Below, piece by piece: positions 1 to 8,137 of a DNA stretch of 64,000 nucleotides. The DNA is taken from assembly GCA_944389195.1 (NCBI GenBank), contig CALXLM010000025.1, positions 1 to 64,000 of the forward strand, in the 5' to 3' direction. The first letter of the stretch is position 1. Each line of letters starts with the position of its first letter. The position numbers were made by a program, and so were the translations under genes. A model generated the notes under the pieces. It worked only from the letters and a program-made list of their open reading frames with translations. It did no database searches and had not been told where the DNA came from. The DNA comes from an uncultured Opitutales bacterium. GTDB taxonomy: Bacteria > Verrucomicrobiota > Verrucomicrobiia > Opitutales > Intestinicryptomonadaceae.

Positions 1-6
1 CATAGA

Positions 7-45
7 CGAAAAATCCCTCAACCGGCTTAACCGCGAATTGAGGGA
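7..45 (-). terminator. Rho-independent terminator
   Basis: An 8-base inverted repeat (TCCCTCAA at 14-21 with TTGAGGGA at 38-45) is followed, when read on the minus strand, by a run of five T. It lies just downstream of the minus-strand gene that ends at 71 and would end its transcript. Confidence 0.6.
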
Positions 46-70
46 CGCTCAAAAGTAAAAATCAAAGAAT

Positions 71-295
71 CTACATAGGAATAAATTTTCCAAACGCACG
101 GCACTTGGCATGCTTGAAAATATAATTTAACAGGAATAAAAAGAATATGAACCCGATAAAAATAAACAGGCCAAGCATTATTGAAATTATGAGCTTACCA
201 ATTTCCGGGGGAATTGAAAGCACCAAAAAAAGCACTCCCGATACTATAATCAACGAGATAAAAAAGTATAAGGCTGTTTCTTTAATGCCTTTCAT
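71..295 (-). CDS. Small two-helix membrane protein, unknown function
   Basis: A 74-residue protein. After a short N-terminus (MKGIKETAL) it has two long hydrophobic stretches, about residues 8-28 and 34-57, and then a short basic tail (KHAKCRAFGKFI) that would remain in the cytoplasm. I recognise no family. Support for its being real is the clean hydrophobic pattern and a good minus-strand terminator 26 bases past the stop. The ribosome site before the ATG is weak. It stands alone, divergent from dps, with 333 bases between the two starts. Confidence 0.45.
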   Translation of the reverse strand: MKGIKETALYFFISLIIVSGVLFLVLSIPPEIGKLIISIMLGLFIFIGFIFFLFLLNYIFKHAKCRAFGKFIPM

Positions 296-526
296 CGTCC
301 AAATTATCGCATAGAAGTTTCACACATCAACAAAAATCGGACGGCAAATGGCGGATGAAAAGTTTGCGCATATGAATGGATATGAAGGTGCAAGAAGAGT
401 AAATTTAAACATTTTTTTATATTTGTTAATATAAAAAGTCGCGTACTACGATTGCGAGGAAAGGGGGATACGATAGAACTTTGCCGGTTTTGCAGGGCGT
501 AATTTTATTTGCATAATAGGAATATA

Positions 527-540
527 TTAGATTAATCTAA
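527..540. promoter_or_regulatory. Perfect 14-base palindrome upstream of dps
   Basis: TTAGATTAATCTAA equals its own reverse complement. It lies about 90 bases before the dps start, in AT-rich DNA, and upstream of a possible -10 element (TATAAA at 573-578). The form (short AT-rich dyad before an iron/oxidative-stress gene) suits a Fur- or DtxR-family operator, but the factor is unknown. Confidence 0.4.
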
Positions 541-628
541 CTTTTTTCTTTATCTTTTTAATTTAATTTCGATATAAAAGCGAACTCTGAAAATAAAACA
601 GTAAACATACAACTAAAAGGAGTAAAAT

Positions 629-1060
629 ATGAAAGATAATCTGAATAAGTTTTTGTCTAATTTGGCGGTTATGACGTTCAAATTACACAATCTTCATTGG
701 AATGTGGTAGGTATGAATTTTGTGCAGCTGCACGAATACACTGAGTCCCTCTACGACCAGACGTTTAAGCAGTTTGACGAAGTTGCAGAAATGCTTAAAA
801 TGAGGGGAGAATCTCCGCTTGTAAAACTCGACGACTATAAGAAAGGTGCAACTATAAAAGAAATAGAGGCAAAGGCGTTTACAGCCGCTGAAGTTGTGGG
901 CATACTAAAATCCGATATATCTGAAATGGCGGCTTTGGCCGATGAAATCAGAAAAGATGCAGCGGGCGCCGACGATTTCAAAGTATCCACTGTTTTTGAG
1001 GATTATTTAAAATCTTACGCAAAAACCTTGTGGTTTCTTGACGCAATGTCAGTAAAATAG
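629..1060 (+). CDS. dps: Dps family ferritin-like iron-storage / DNA-protection protein
   Basis: A 143-residue protein, short for Dps (usually 150-170) because it has almost no N-terminal tail. The Dps signature is clear: LHNLHWNVVG at 19-28, then a second conserved segment. The inter-subunit ferroxidase ligands are all present as His23, His35, Asp50 and Glu54, with the same spacing as E. coli Dps (His51, His63, Asp78, Glu82). Members form 12-subunit cytoplasmic shells that oxidise Fe(II) with peroxide. A strong ribosome site (AAAGGAG) precedes the ATG. The lack of a basic N-terminal tail suggests weak DNA binding and mainly iron/peroxide detoxification. It is monocistronic, with its own terminator and an upstream palindrome. 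Confidence 0.93.
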   Translation: MKDNLNKFLSNLAVMTFKLHNLHWNVVGMNFVQLHEYTESLYDQTFKQFDEVAEMLKMRGESPLVKLDDYKKGATIKEIEAKAFTAAEVVGILKSDISEMAALADEIRKDAAGADDFKVSTVFEDYLKSYAKTLWFLDAMSVK

Positions 1061-1087
1061 TTAACACAGTTTTAAATTTTTTAGTGC

Positions 1088-1123
1088 AAACGGCGGCCGG
1101 GTTGTAAAGCCCGCCGTTTTTTC
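1088..1123 (+). terminator. Rho-independent terminator of dps
   Basis: The arms AACGGCGG and CCGCCGTT flank a short loop and are followed by six T. It lies 28 bases after the dps stop. Confidence 0.85.
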
Positions 1124-1517
1124 ATGTTTCGAAATATTGTGTTTGGGGGTATTGATATTGCCTCTATTTGTCGAACGCTGTAAAATTTCGCAACGGGCCC
1201 TTTTTTTAACCCATGTGCCTGCTTATATGTATTTGGGGCGGGCTGGGTGGCAATACGCGGTGGCAATTAGGAACAAACTACCGCGTTTTAAAGTCGGATT
1301 CTTATGGGTGTGGCGCCGGGCTGAAAATCTTGTTTTGTTGGCGGCGGCAAATTTCGCGCCTAAATCAGAGGGCAGAATTGCCGTTTGCGGTGGCACGGTT
1401 TTTGGGCTTGTTTTGATAGGCGACTTATCAAAATCTGTCGGTAGTCCAGATGCGCTCGGGAGAAAATCCTGCCGTGAAAAGTCGGCATGGCGGCGCATGC
1501 GGACATCGCGCGGAATT
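1124..1517. other. Spacer without a recognisable gene
   Basis: About 390 bases between the dps terminator and the first operator. Open frames exist on both strands, but their translations are rich in Arg, Cys and Trp, match no family I know, and lack ribosome sites. No RNA gene or repeat was seen. It may hold a promoter for the following operon. Confidence 0.5.
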
Positions 1518-1532
1518 GGTAAACAGTTTACT
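1518..1532. promoter_or_regulatory. Candidate LacI-family operator O1
   Basis: GGTAAACAGTTTACT contains a perfect 13-base odd-centred palindrome, GTAAAC-A-GTTTAC (1519-1531). Nearly the same 15-mer recurs at 5911-5925, in front of the transporter gene of the same locus and just behind the LacI-type gene. Odd- or even-centred dyads of this size are typical LacI-family sites. Confidence 0.6.
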
Positions 1533-1577
1533 AAATCCGGGGCTTAAAAGGCTTGCGCAATGCGTCCGGATTTTTTT
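1533..1577 (+). terminator. Terminator-like hairpin in the leader of the catabolic operon
   Basis: AAATCCGG (1533-1540) pairs with CCGGATTT (1566-1573), with a GC-rich loop and four further T after it. It sits directly downstream of operator O1 and 53 bases before the first start codon. It could stop transcripts arriving from upstream or act as an attenuator. Confidence 0.45.
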
Positions 1578-1629
1578 ACTTAAATGTAGAGATTTGTTCA
1601 ATTGCACAAACACCGTTGGGGAAAGCATA

Positions 1630-2166
1630 ATGACTACAAGAAGAGAATTTATAAGGAACGCCGCCGTTTTTTCCGCAGGGGCGGCTTTATACGGGTGCGG
1701 GAATCCGCCAGAGGGGCCGTTTAGCAAAAACGAGCGCGATTGCCTCATAGCGATGGCCGAGCAGATAATCCCTGCCGATAAAATCTACGGCGGGGCAACC
1801 GATGCCGGAGTAATTAATTATATTGAGAATTGGGTGACGCGCTATTGGCCCGAAACGCTGCCCCTTTACAAAAAGGGGGTAGAGAGCGTGCAGAGGGCTT
1901 CGCGGCGCATGCATTCGAAAGATTTTCAGGACCTCGATTTTGCGACGCAGACCCGCTTTATGGAGGCGATGGAGGGGGCGAAATTAGACGCCAAAGACTG
2001 GTCCATATCGCCGCGCGCCTTTTTTGACGAAATATTGATACGCTCAATGCAGGGTTTTTACGGGTCGCCGCGGCACGGGGGCAACAAAAACTTTATGTCG
2101 TACCGCATGCTCGGCATGGACATGCCGGTTGTGACGGGGCAAAATAGGTACGGGGGAAATTCGTAA
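1630..2166 (+). CDS. GMC dehydrogenase small subunit (gluconate 2-dehydrogenase subunit 3 family), Tat lipoprotein
   Basis: A 178-residue protein. The start at 1630 is chosen because a twin-arginine signal follows at once: Arg4-Arg5-Glu-Phe-Ile, a hydrophobic stretch, and a lipobox-like ALYGC with Cys23. The rest resembles the gluconate 2-dehydrogenase subunit 3 / hitchhiker family, including a segment LIAMAEQIIPAD and an aromatic-rich C-terminus. In characterised FAD-dependent gluconate, fructose and glucose dehydrogenases this subunit carries the Tat signal and exports the folded catalytic subunit, which has none. Its stop overlaps the start of the next gene by one base, so translation is probably coupled. 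It would be anchored in the periplasm. Confidence 0.85.
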   Translation: MTTRREFIRNAAVFSAGAALYGCGNPPEGPFSKNERDCLIAMAEQIIPADKIYGGATDAGVINYIENWVTRYWPETLPLYKKGVESVQRASRRMHSKDFQDLDFATQTRFMEAMEGAKLDAKDWSISPRAFFDEILIRSMQGFYGSPRHGGNKNFMSYRMLGMDMPVVTGQNRYGGNS

Positions 2167-3848
2167 TGGCTTCGGAGATAGTTCATCCAAAAACGGAAGT
2201 CGTTGTTGTAGGCGCGGGCGCCGGCGGCGGCATTGTGGCAAAGCAGCTTGCCGTGCGCGGCGTAAAGTGTATCCTTCTCGAGCGCGGAGACTGGCCGATT
2301 TACGACGAAAATTCAAACGACGAGCTTATAAACCAGCGCACTCACGCGATAAGGGCCATTCACGGCCCCGATACGAGAAAATTTCCGAGGGCGGTGTCCG
2401 ACGGAAAGGGGGGAGTGAAGGCGGCAGACCCGTGGTGGCCCGACCATACAGTAGTTGCCGCGTGCGTGGGTTCAGGAACGGTGACTTATGGGGCGATGGG
2501 GTGGCGTTTTATGCCGCAGGATTTCCGCCTCAAATCGACTTACGGCGCCATTGAGGGGTCGGCGCTTGAAGATTGGCCCATCTCGTACGACGATATCGAG
2601 CCATATTACGAACAGGCGGAATACGAAGTGGGCGTTTCCGGAGATATGTCCACAAATCCGTATGCGCCGCCGCGCAAAAAGCCGTTTCCTATGCCGGCTT
2701 TCGAATATAACTGGGAGGATGAAAACATAGTTATTCCGGCAATAAAGCGCCTCGGTTTGCACCCGTTCCCGATACCGATGCTCCGCAATTCGGTGCGCTA
2801 TAACGGGCGCGCGGCATGCATACGCAACCACACGTGCTGCGGTTATATGTGCCCTTGCGACGCAAAGAACGGCACGCAAAACACGGTGATACCCGTGGCG
2901 CTAAAAACGGGGAACTGCCAGCTGAGGACAAATTCCTTCGCGTACGAAGTTGTCATGGAGGGGCGCCGCGCTGTGGGTGTAAAATATTTCGATCTTGACA
3001 AGAACTCGCACTTCCAGCCCGCCGACGCCGTCGTGATAGCCGCGTCGGCTACGGAAACCGCACGGCTCATGTTCCTTTCAAAAAGCAAATTGTTTCCGGA
3101 CGGATTGGGAAACCAGAACGACATGCTCGGGCGCTGCATACACAGCCACATATACTGCGGCGCATGGGGGCTTTTCGACCGCGATGTGGAAAGGGAATTG
3201 GGGCCGGGCGCAACCGTCGCATTTTCCGATCTAAACCATATACCCTCTAAAAACATATTTGCGGGAGTGCTTTGCTCCGAATTTTACATGCTGCCTTGGG
3301 CGCGTTCGAAAGTTATTCCGCCGAATACGCCGCGTTGGGGAATCGGGCACAAGCAGCACATGATTAAAAACTACCGCCGCATGATCCGCATTGTCGGGCC
3401 CGTGCAGGAGATACCGATGTACGAGTCGCGCGTCGGCATAGAGCCTCGTTTGAAAGATTGGTTCGGGTTGCCGGTGTACAGGGCGATGCCGGGCGGCAAA
3501 AAACATCCGCTTTCGCTTGAGCAGACTAAAATCATGACGGAAACGGCAGCTGCGGTATTAAAGGAGGCCGGTGCGAAAACCGTATGTAAGGAGGGCGAAA
3601 AGGTTTACCTTAATTACGGAAGCGTGGGCGGGCAGCACCAGGCAGGTTCGTGCAGAATGGGGAACGATCCTAAAAAGTCGGTTGTGGATCCGCAGTGCAA
3701 GGTCTGGGATACTGACAACGTATGGATAGGCGACGGTTCGGTACACGTCAGCAACGGCGGATTCAATCCGGTCTTGACTATAATGGCTCTCGCTTTCAGA
3801 ACCGGGGAAAACGTTGCAAAATCGCTCGGCAAAGGAGGGGCTGCGTAA
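2166..3848 (+). CDS. GMC family FAD-dependent sugar / sugar-acid dehydrogenase, catalytic subunit
   Basis: A 560-residue GMC oxidoreductase. The FAD-binding Rossmann motif GAGAGGG is at 16-22, and the C-terminal GMC domain has the likely active-site His491 (in HQAGSCRMG) and Asn534 (in FNPVLTIM). Five cysteines cluster at 218, 224, 225, 229 and 231, where FAD-glucose and fructose dehydrogenases hold a [3Fe-4S] cluster used to pass electrons to cytochrome. There is no signal peptide, which fits export with the Tat subunit encoded just upstream. The start overlaps the previous stop by one base and the stop overlaps the next start. Likely reactions include oxidation of gluconate, an aldose, or the C3 hydroxyl of a glucoside; sequence alone does not decide. 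Confidence 0.88.
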   Translation: MASEIVHPKTEVVVVGAGAGGGIVAKQLAVRGVKCILLERGDWPIYDENSNDELINQRTHAIRAIHGPDTRKFPRAVSDGKGGVKAADPWWPDHTVVAACVGSGTVTYGAMGWRFMPQDFRLKSTYGAIEGSALEDWPISYDDIEPYYEQAEYEVGVSGDMSTNPYAPPRKKPFPMPAFEYNWEDENIVIPAIKRLGLHPFPIPMLRNSVRYNGRAACIRNHTCCGYMCPCDAKNGTQNTVIPVALKTGNCQLRTNSFAYEVVMEGRRAVGVKYFDLDKNSHFQPADAVVIAASATETARLMFLSKSKLFPDGLGNQNDMLGRCIHSHIYCGAWGLFDRDVERELGPGATVAFSDLNHIPSKNIFAGVLCSEFYMLPWARSKVIPPNTPRWGIGHKQHMIKNYRRMIRIVGPVQEIPMYESRVGIEPRLKDWFGLPVYRAMPGGKKHPLSLEQTKIMTETAAAVLKEAGAKTVCKEGEKVYLNYGSVGGQHQAGSCRMGNDPKKSVVDPQCKVWDTDNVWIGDGSVHVSNGGFNPVLTIMALAFRTGENVAKSLGKGGAA

Positions 3849-4843
3849 TGAAAAAGATGGCGGTTTTATATGTTGTCATAATATTGGCGTTTATCTTTGC
3901 GCTGTCGTCGGGGGCGTATGTGGCGTGGAACGTCGCCGATCCGGAATATACGTGCGCGCAATGCCACGAAATAAAACCGACGCATGAAAAGTGGTCTAAA
4001 TCGGCGCATGCCGACATTTCATGCTATGAGTGCCACGGTACGGCCATTTCCAACGGAATACACAGCCTTAAGGAAAAGTTGGGAATGGTGGTTTCGCATT
4101 TTGCCAAGGACGTGGAAAACCGCGATATAAAGATGACGGAAAAACAGGTGCTCGACGTCGCATCGCGCTGCGTAAACTGCCACCGTGCCGAATATTCGCA
4201 ATGGAAGTCTGGGGCGCATTCCACGACCTATGCGAATATATTCGAGGATAAGGTTCACAACCGCGCCGAAAAGCCATACTGGGAATGCCTGCGTTGCCAC
4301 GGCATGTTTTACGACGGAAACATTAAGGATCTCATGGATTTAGATGGCGGTCCGGACGATTGGAAAATAAAAGACCGCAGCCAGTGCGCAGTTGCGGCGG
4401 TTCCGTGTTTGGCATGCCACCAGATCCATATGGAAAAGAAGCGTCCTCCGGATTTCAAAAACTGCGCTGTTTCCGAAACGCCGCCGGATTCTTCGTCGAA
4501 GTTGTCTTTTTATGCGCGGGCCGAAAGGTCGCACATACCGGCTGCTTGCCTTACGCCGATCAAGATGTATCTTGGCGGCGGCGAGATAAAAAACAGTGCG
4601 GATCCCGCGCATGTATTGTGCCAGCAGTGCCACTCTCCAAACTGGAAACATGAGGCCGGTTCCTCGGACGACCGCACGCCGGTGGGGGCGCACGAGGGCA
4701 TGAGCTGTCTGGCGTGCCACAATCCGCACTCAGGAAGCGCCTCGGCGTCTTGCGCGAAGTGCCACGACGTTTCTTTGGAAAAATACAGGTTTAAAAAGGG
4801 CAAATGCCCCCAGTTTATAAACAAGGCAAAAAAGACCTCATGA
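3848..4843 (+). CDS. Membrane-anchored octahaem c-type cytochrome (NapC/NirT-like N-terminus)
   Basis: A 331-residue protein. One N-terminal membrane helix (about 4-26) is followed by eight CxxCH haem sites at Cys36, 59, 108, 147, 187, 258, 287 and 302. The first part resembles NapC/NrfH quinol dehydrogenases; the remainder is unlike the usual tri- or dihaem cytochrome subunits of GMC dehydrogenases. The start is the ATG overlapping the stop of the GMC gene. By position it should accept electrons from the GMC enzyme on the periplasmic side and pass them to quinone or to other periplasmic carriers; the direction is not determinable here. The gene ends in an ATGA overlap with the LacI-type gene. 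Confidence 0.85.
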   Translation: MKKMAVLYVVIILAFIFALSSGAYVAWNVADPEYTCAQCHEIKPTHEKWSKSAHADISCYECHGTAISNGIHSLKEKLGMVVSHFAKDVENRDIKMTEKQVLDVASRCVNCHRAEYSQWKSGAHSTTYANIFEDKVHNRAEKPYWECLRCHGMFYDGNIKDLMDLDGGPDDWKIKDRSQCAVAAVPCLACHQIHMEKKRPPDFKNCAVSETPPDSSSKLSFYARAERSHIPAACLTPIKMYLGGGEIKNSADPAHVLCQQCHSPNWKHEAGSSDDRTPVGAHEGMSCLACHNPHSGSASASCAKCHDVSLEKYRFKKGKCPQFINKAKKTS

Positions 4844-5892
4844 GTTCGGAAAAGCCCGTAAGCATGCGCGATATCGCCGAACGCCTCGGAATATCGAAAG
4901 GATCGGTGTCTCTGGCGCTTAACGATTCGAAGAAAATATCCGACAAGATGAAGGCGAAGGTAAGAAAACTCGCCCAAAAGCTCGGATATAAGCGCAACGC
5001 TCTCGTATCGAGCGTAATGGCCGGGCTAAAAGGTTCGAAGCATAACCAGTTTCTTGAGACCATAGTTTTAATAAACGCAAACAAATCGAGCGACGCTCCT
5101 CAAAAATATCCGATTTTTTCGAAATATATAGCGGGAATCCGTGCCGAGGCGAAAATACTCGGATACGCCGTTTACGAAGTATGGCTTCACGACAAGCGTT
5201 TAAATCCGTCGAAACTCCAGCGTATTCTATTGTCGCGAGGTATCAGAGGGGGAATTATAATGGGGCATGTGGGCGACAACATTCTTCCCGATAAATTCGC
5301 TCCAATATGGCAGAACTTTAAGTTTGTTTCGGCGGGGCTTAAGACGTTTAATCCGATACTCGACTTTATTTCCGCAGATAAATTTCTGATAGCCCACTAT
5401 GCCACCAAGAAAATATTGGAGCGTGGATACAAGCGCCCGGCGCTTATTTTGTCGGAACATATAGACGAGCTTGTCGAGGGCAGGTTTGTCGGCGGATTTT
5501 TGCGAGCGCAGTTGGAGTTGCCCGAAAAGGACAGGATACCTCCGTTTTTGCAGATTTCAGAGGCCGAAAAAAATCCGCAAATTCTATACGATTGGCTTTC
5601 CGAACGCAAACCTGACGTAATATTCTCGATATCTAATTCTACGAGCGAATGGTTTGCAGAGCGCGCCACGGCGGTGCCGCAGGATTTGCCCGTGATACAT
5701 CTCGAAAGAAAATACGGCAAAAACGAGTGGGTGGGCATAGATCAAAATTACGAGATGGTCGGCCGCATAGCGGTCCGCAAGCTTTTTACGGCGCTGAATG
5801 CGCCGGTGTATTTGAAGGATGCCGACGTCCGCACGGCGACCATAGTTCTTCCTAAATGGAACGATCCAGTAGTTCTTAAACCGAAGGCCTGA
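4840..5892 (+). CDS. LacI family transcriptional regulator
   Basis: A 350-residue protein. The N-terminal helix-turn-helix (MRDIAERLGISKGSVSLALN, about 9-28) and hinge region are typical LacI; the rest is a periplasmic-binding-protein-like sensor domain. The ATG at 4840 overlaps the previous stop (ATGA) and is preferred to an earlier in-frame ATG at 4804, which lies inside the cytochrome gene. Its place in the middle of the catabolic locus, and two matching 15-base dyads at 1518 and 5911, suggest it represses the dehydrogenase operon and the transporter operon until a pathway metabolite binds. Confidence 0.92.
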   Translation: MSSEKPVSMRDIAERLGISKGSVSLALNDSKKISDKMKAKVRKLAQKLGYKRNALVSSVMAGLKGSKHNQFLETIVLINANKSSDAPQKYPIFSKYIAGIRAEAKILGYAVYEVWLHDKRLNPSKLQRILLSRGIRGGIIMGHVGDNILPDKFAPIWQNFKFVSAGLKTFNPILDFISADKFLIAHYATKKILERGYKRPALILSEHIDELVEGRFVGGFLRAQLELPEKDRIPPFLQISEAEKNPQILYDWLSERKPDVIFSISNSTSEWFAERATAVPQDLPVIHLERKYGKNEWVGIDQNYEMVGRIAVRKLFTALNAPVYLKDADVRTATIVLPKWNDPVVLKPKA

Positions 5893-5910
5893 CGGGTTTC
5901 TATCCGTATA

Positions 5911-5925
5911 GGTAAACAGTTTTCC
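5911..5925. promoter_or_regulatory. Candidate LacI-family operator O2
   Basis: GGTAAACAGTTTTCC matches 13 of 15 bases of the dyad at 1518-1532, including the first 12 in a row. It is an imperfect palindrome with one mismatched arm position around a central A. It lies 81 bases before the transporter start. A possible -10 element TATAAT is at 5958-5963, so the site would fall upstream of or within that promoter. Confidence 0.55.
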
Positions 5926-6005
5926 AAAAATCATGCAATGCGTTGTTGAAGGGCTCGTATAATCGGTATAAAAAATAAAATACTTTTTTAACTATGGAGA
6001 ACGAT

Positions 6006-7268
6006 ATGGACGATACTCGCACAAAAGATTATTACAAATGGTTTTTGCTTCTGTTTTTATGGGTGGCTTTTTTCCTCCACCAGGGTACGCGCCAGATTTA
6101 CAACGCGATTCTTCCGCAAATACAAAATACTTTCGAGGTCGATTCCGTAAAAATGGGCATAGTCGGAACCATTTTTACGCTGACATACGGAATATGCGCG
6201 CCGCTTTCGGGCTTTGCCAGCGATTTTCTTAAAAGAAAATGGATGGTCATAGTGGGGCTCGGAGTTTTCTGTTCCGGCATATTTTTGTCGGGCTGGGTGA
6301 CGTGCATCGGAATGATGATAGTATTTTACGGGCTGCTCAACGGCGCCGGACAGGCGTTCTATTATCCGGCCGCGTGTTCGCTGCTCGGACAGCTCCACGA
6401 AAAGACGCGCGCCACCGCTCTTGCCATTCACCAGACTGCGCTTTACGCCGGAATAGTAATCTGCAGCTGCGTTTCGGGACTTTTTGCCGACATACCTTCG
6501 ATGGGAAGCTTTAACGGGTGGAGGATCCCGTTCATACTTTTCGGCGGGATAGGCATATTGTGGGCGTTTATGCTTGTATTTTTGATGCGCGATACAAAGC
6601 CGGTTGCTTGCCCGAAGGACGGCGACGCTCCTGCAAAGGCTTCCTTTAAGGACGCATTCTTGGTGATGTTCCGCAAGCCCGCCGCAATGTCGCTGGCTTT
6701 GGGGTTCGGCATGATGGTGTATGTTGATTGCGGCTTTAAAACGTGGATGCCGACGTTTCTTCAGGAGCATTTCCATATGGACGCGGCCGTCGCCGCGACG
6801 AACGCCGTTGTATGGCATTATGTGGGCGCCTTTATAGGCGTCATGGCGGGCGGGCGGATAACCGACAGGCTTGCCCCGAAACGCCGTACCATTCGTTTTG
6901 AGGCGAATATAGCCGGCTTGATTTGCGGCGCGCCGTTTATATATCTCATGTCGAGCACGCCGTCCGAAACACTTTGCTGTCTGGGCATGCTTGCGTTCGG
7001 CGTATGCCGCGGGATTTACGACTCAAATCTTTTCGCCTCGCTTTTCGACGTGGTTGCGCCGCGTTATCGGGCGTCGGCTTCGGGGCTCATGCTGTGTTTT
7101 GCATTCATAATCGGCTCTTCGGCTCCGATGGTTCTGGGCTGGATACGCGACAATTTCGGAATGAATTACGGAATAGCGTCGCTTTCGGCGTTTTATCTTG
7201 CCGGGGGCGTGATTATCTTGCTGGGGCGCAATTTGTTTTTCAACCGCGATTTTGAAGAGGTAAAATAA
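6006..7268 (+). CDS. MFS transporter, probable sugar-acid or organic-anion permease
   Basis: A 420-residue protein with 12 predicted membrane helices. The start at 6006 is chosen over an in-frame ATG at 5994 because GGAGA (5996-6000) sits at ideal distance before it. The first half shows the order of a major facilitator carrier, with the loop between helices 2 and 3 reading GFASDFLKRKW; the family looks closest to the anion:cation symporter / hexuronate and sugar-phosphate groups. Given its neighbours, it most likely imports the product of the periplasmic GMC dehydrogenase or the parent sugar acid. It heads a second block of the locus preceded by operator O2. Confidence 0.85.
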   Translation: MDDTRTKDYYKWFLLLFLWVAFFLHQGTRQIYNAILPQIQNTFEVDSVKMGIVGTIFTLTYGICAPLSGFASDFLKRKWMVIVGLGVFCSGIFLSGWVTCIGMMIVFYGLLNGAGQAFYYPAACSLLGQLHEKTRATALAIHQTALYAGIVICSCVSGLFADIPSMGSFNGWRIPFILFGGIGILWAFMLVFLMRDTKPVACPKDGDAPAKASFKDAFLVMFRKPAAMSLALGFGMMVYVDCGFKTWMPTFLQEHFHMDAAVAATNAVVWHYVGAFIGVMAGGRITDRLAPKRRTIRFEANIAGLICGAPFIYLMSSTPSETLCCLGMLAFGVCRGIYDSNLFASLFDVVAPRYRASASGLMLCFAFIIGSSAPMVLGWIRDNFGMNYGIASLSAFYLAGGVIILLGRNLFFNRDFEEVK

Positions 7269-7292
7269 AAAATAAAGGAAAGTGCCACACAT

Positions 7293-8084
7293 ATGGAATA
7301 TTCAGATGACATTCAGCTAAAAAAACGCTTTGATTTGACTGGGCACAGGGCGTTTGTGACGGGATCTGCCAGGGGAATCGGCAGGGCCATAGCGCTCGGT
7401 CTGGCCGAATACGGGGCGCGCGTCATACTGCACGGCGTCGCGGAAAGCCAAAAGTTGGGAAGCGCGCTCGAATCGGTGCGCAAATTGAGCCCAGACAGTT
7501 TTTCGGTGACGGGCGACCTCGGCGATCCCAAGGTTCCCGCAAAAATAGCGGAGCAGATAAGCGCAAAATGCGAGCTTCCCGACATATTTGTCGCGAACGC
7601 CTCTGTTCAGTTCAGAACGCCTTGGAATGAAATTCCGCTTGAAGAGGCTCTTTTGCAGATGCAGGTTAATTTCCATTCCACGCTCATGTTGGCGCAGTTG
7701 TTCTATCCCGTTATGAAGGCCCAAAAGTGGGGACGGATAGTGGCGGTAGGCAGCGTTCAGGAATTTCGCCCGCATCCGCAGATGGCGGTGTATGCGGCGA
7801 GCAAATCGGCGCAGGAAAACCTTGTGAGAAATATAGGAAGGCAGATTGCCTGTGAGGGCATTACAGTAAACAACATTTGCCCCGGGGTTTTTGCAACCGA
7901 CCGCAACGACGCGGCTCTTTCGGATCCGGTCTATGCCAAACAGGTCACCGACTGCATACCGACGCATACGTACGCAGAACCCGCCGATGCGGCGGGGGCG
8001 GCGGTCTTGCTGTGCTCCGAGGCCGGACGGTACATTACGGGCGCAAATATCGTAATCGACGGCGGATTGAGGCTTCCGGGCTAA
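7293..8084 (+). CDS. SDR family NAD(P)-dependent oxidoreductase
   Basis: A 263-residue classical short-chain dehydrogenase. The cofactor motif TGSARGIG is at 23-30, NAS at 102-104, and the catalytic Ser154, Tyr167 and Lys171 are all in place; the family C-terminus (GANIVIDGG) is intact. It resembles gluconate 5-dehydrogenase / FabG-type enzymes. Twenty-four bases separate it from the transporter gene. In this setting it could oxidise a 2-keto-3-deoxy sugar acid or reduce a keto sugar acid; the substrate is not shown by sequence. Confidence 0.88.
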   Translation: MEYSDDIQLKKRFDLTGHRAFVTGSARGIGRAIALGLAEYGARVILHGVAESQKLGSALESVRKLSPDSFSVTGDLGDPKVPAKIAEQISAKCELPDIFVANASVQFRTPWNEIPLEEALLQMQVNFHSTLMLAQLFYPVMKAQKWGRIVAVGSVQEFRPHPQMAVYAASKSAQENLVRNIGRQIACEGITVNNICPGVFATDRNDAALSDPVYAKQVTDCIPTHTYAEPADAAGAAVLLCSEAGRYITGANIVIDGGLRLPG

Positions 8085-8137
8085 GGGCTATTTTAAACCG
8101 GTGTTAAATTTAGGCTTAAATTCAACAAAAAATAGAT

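Noticed and set aside
1137-1547. A 136-codon open frame between dps and the catabolic locus
   Set aside because: No ribosome site, odd composition (many Arg, Cys, Trp), overlaps operator O1 and matches no family.
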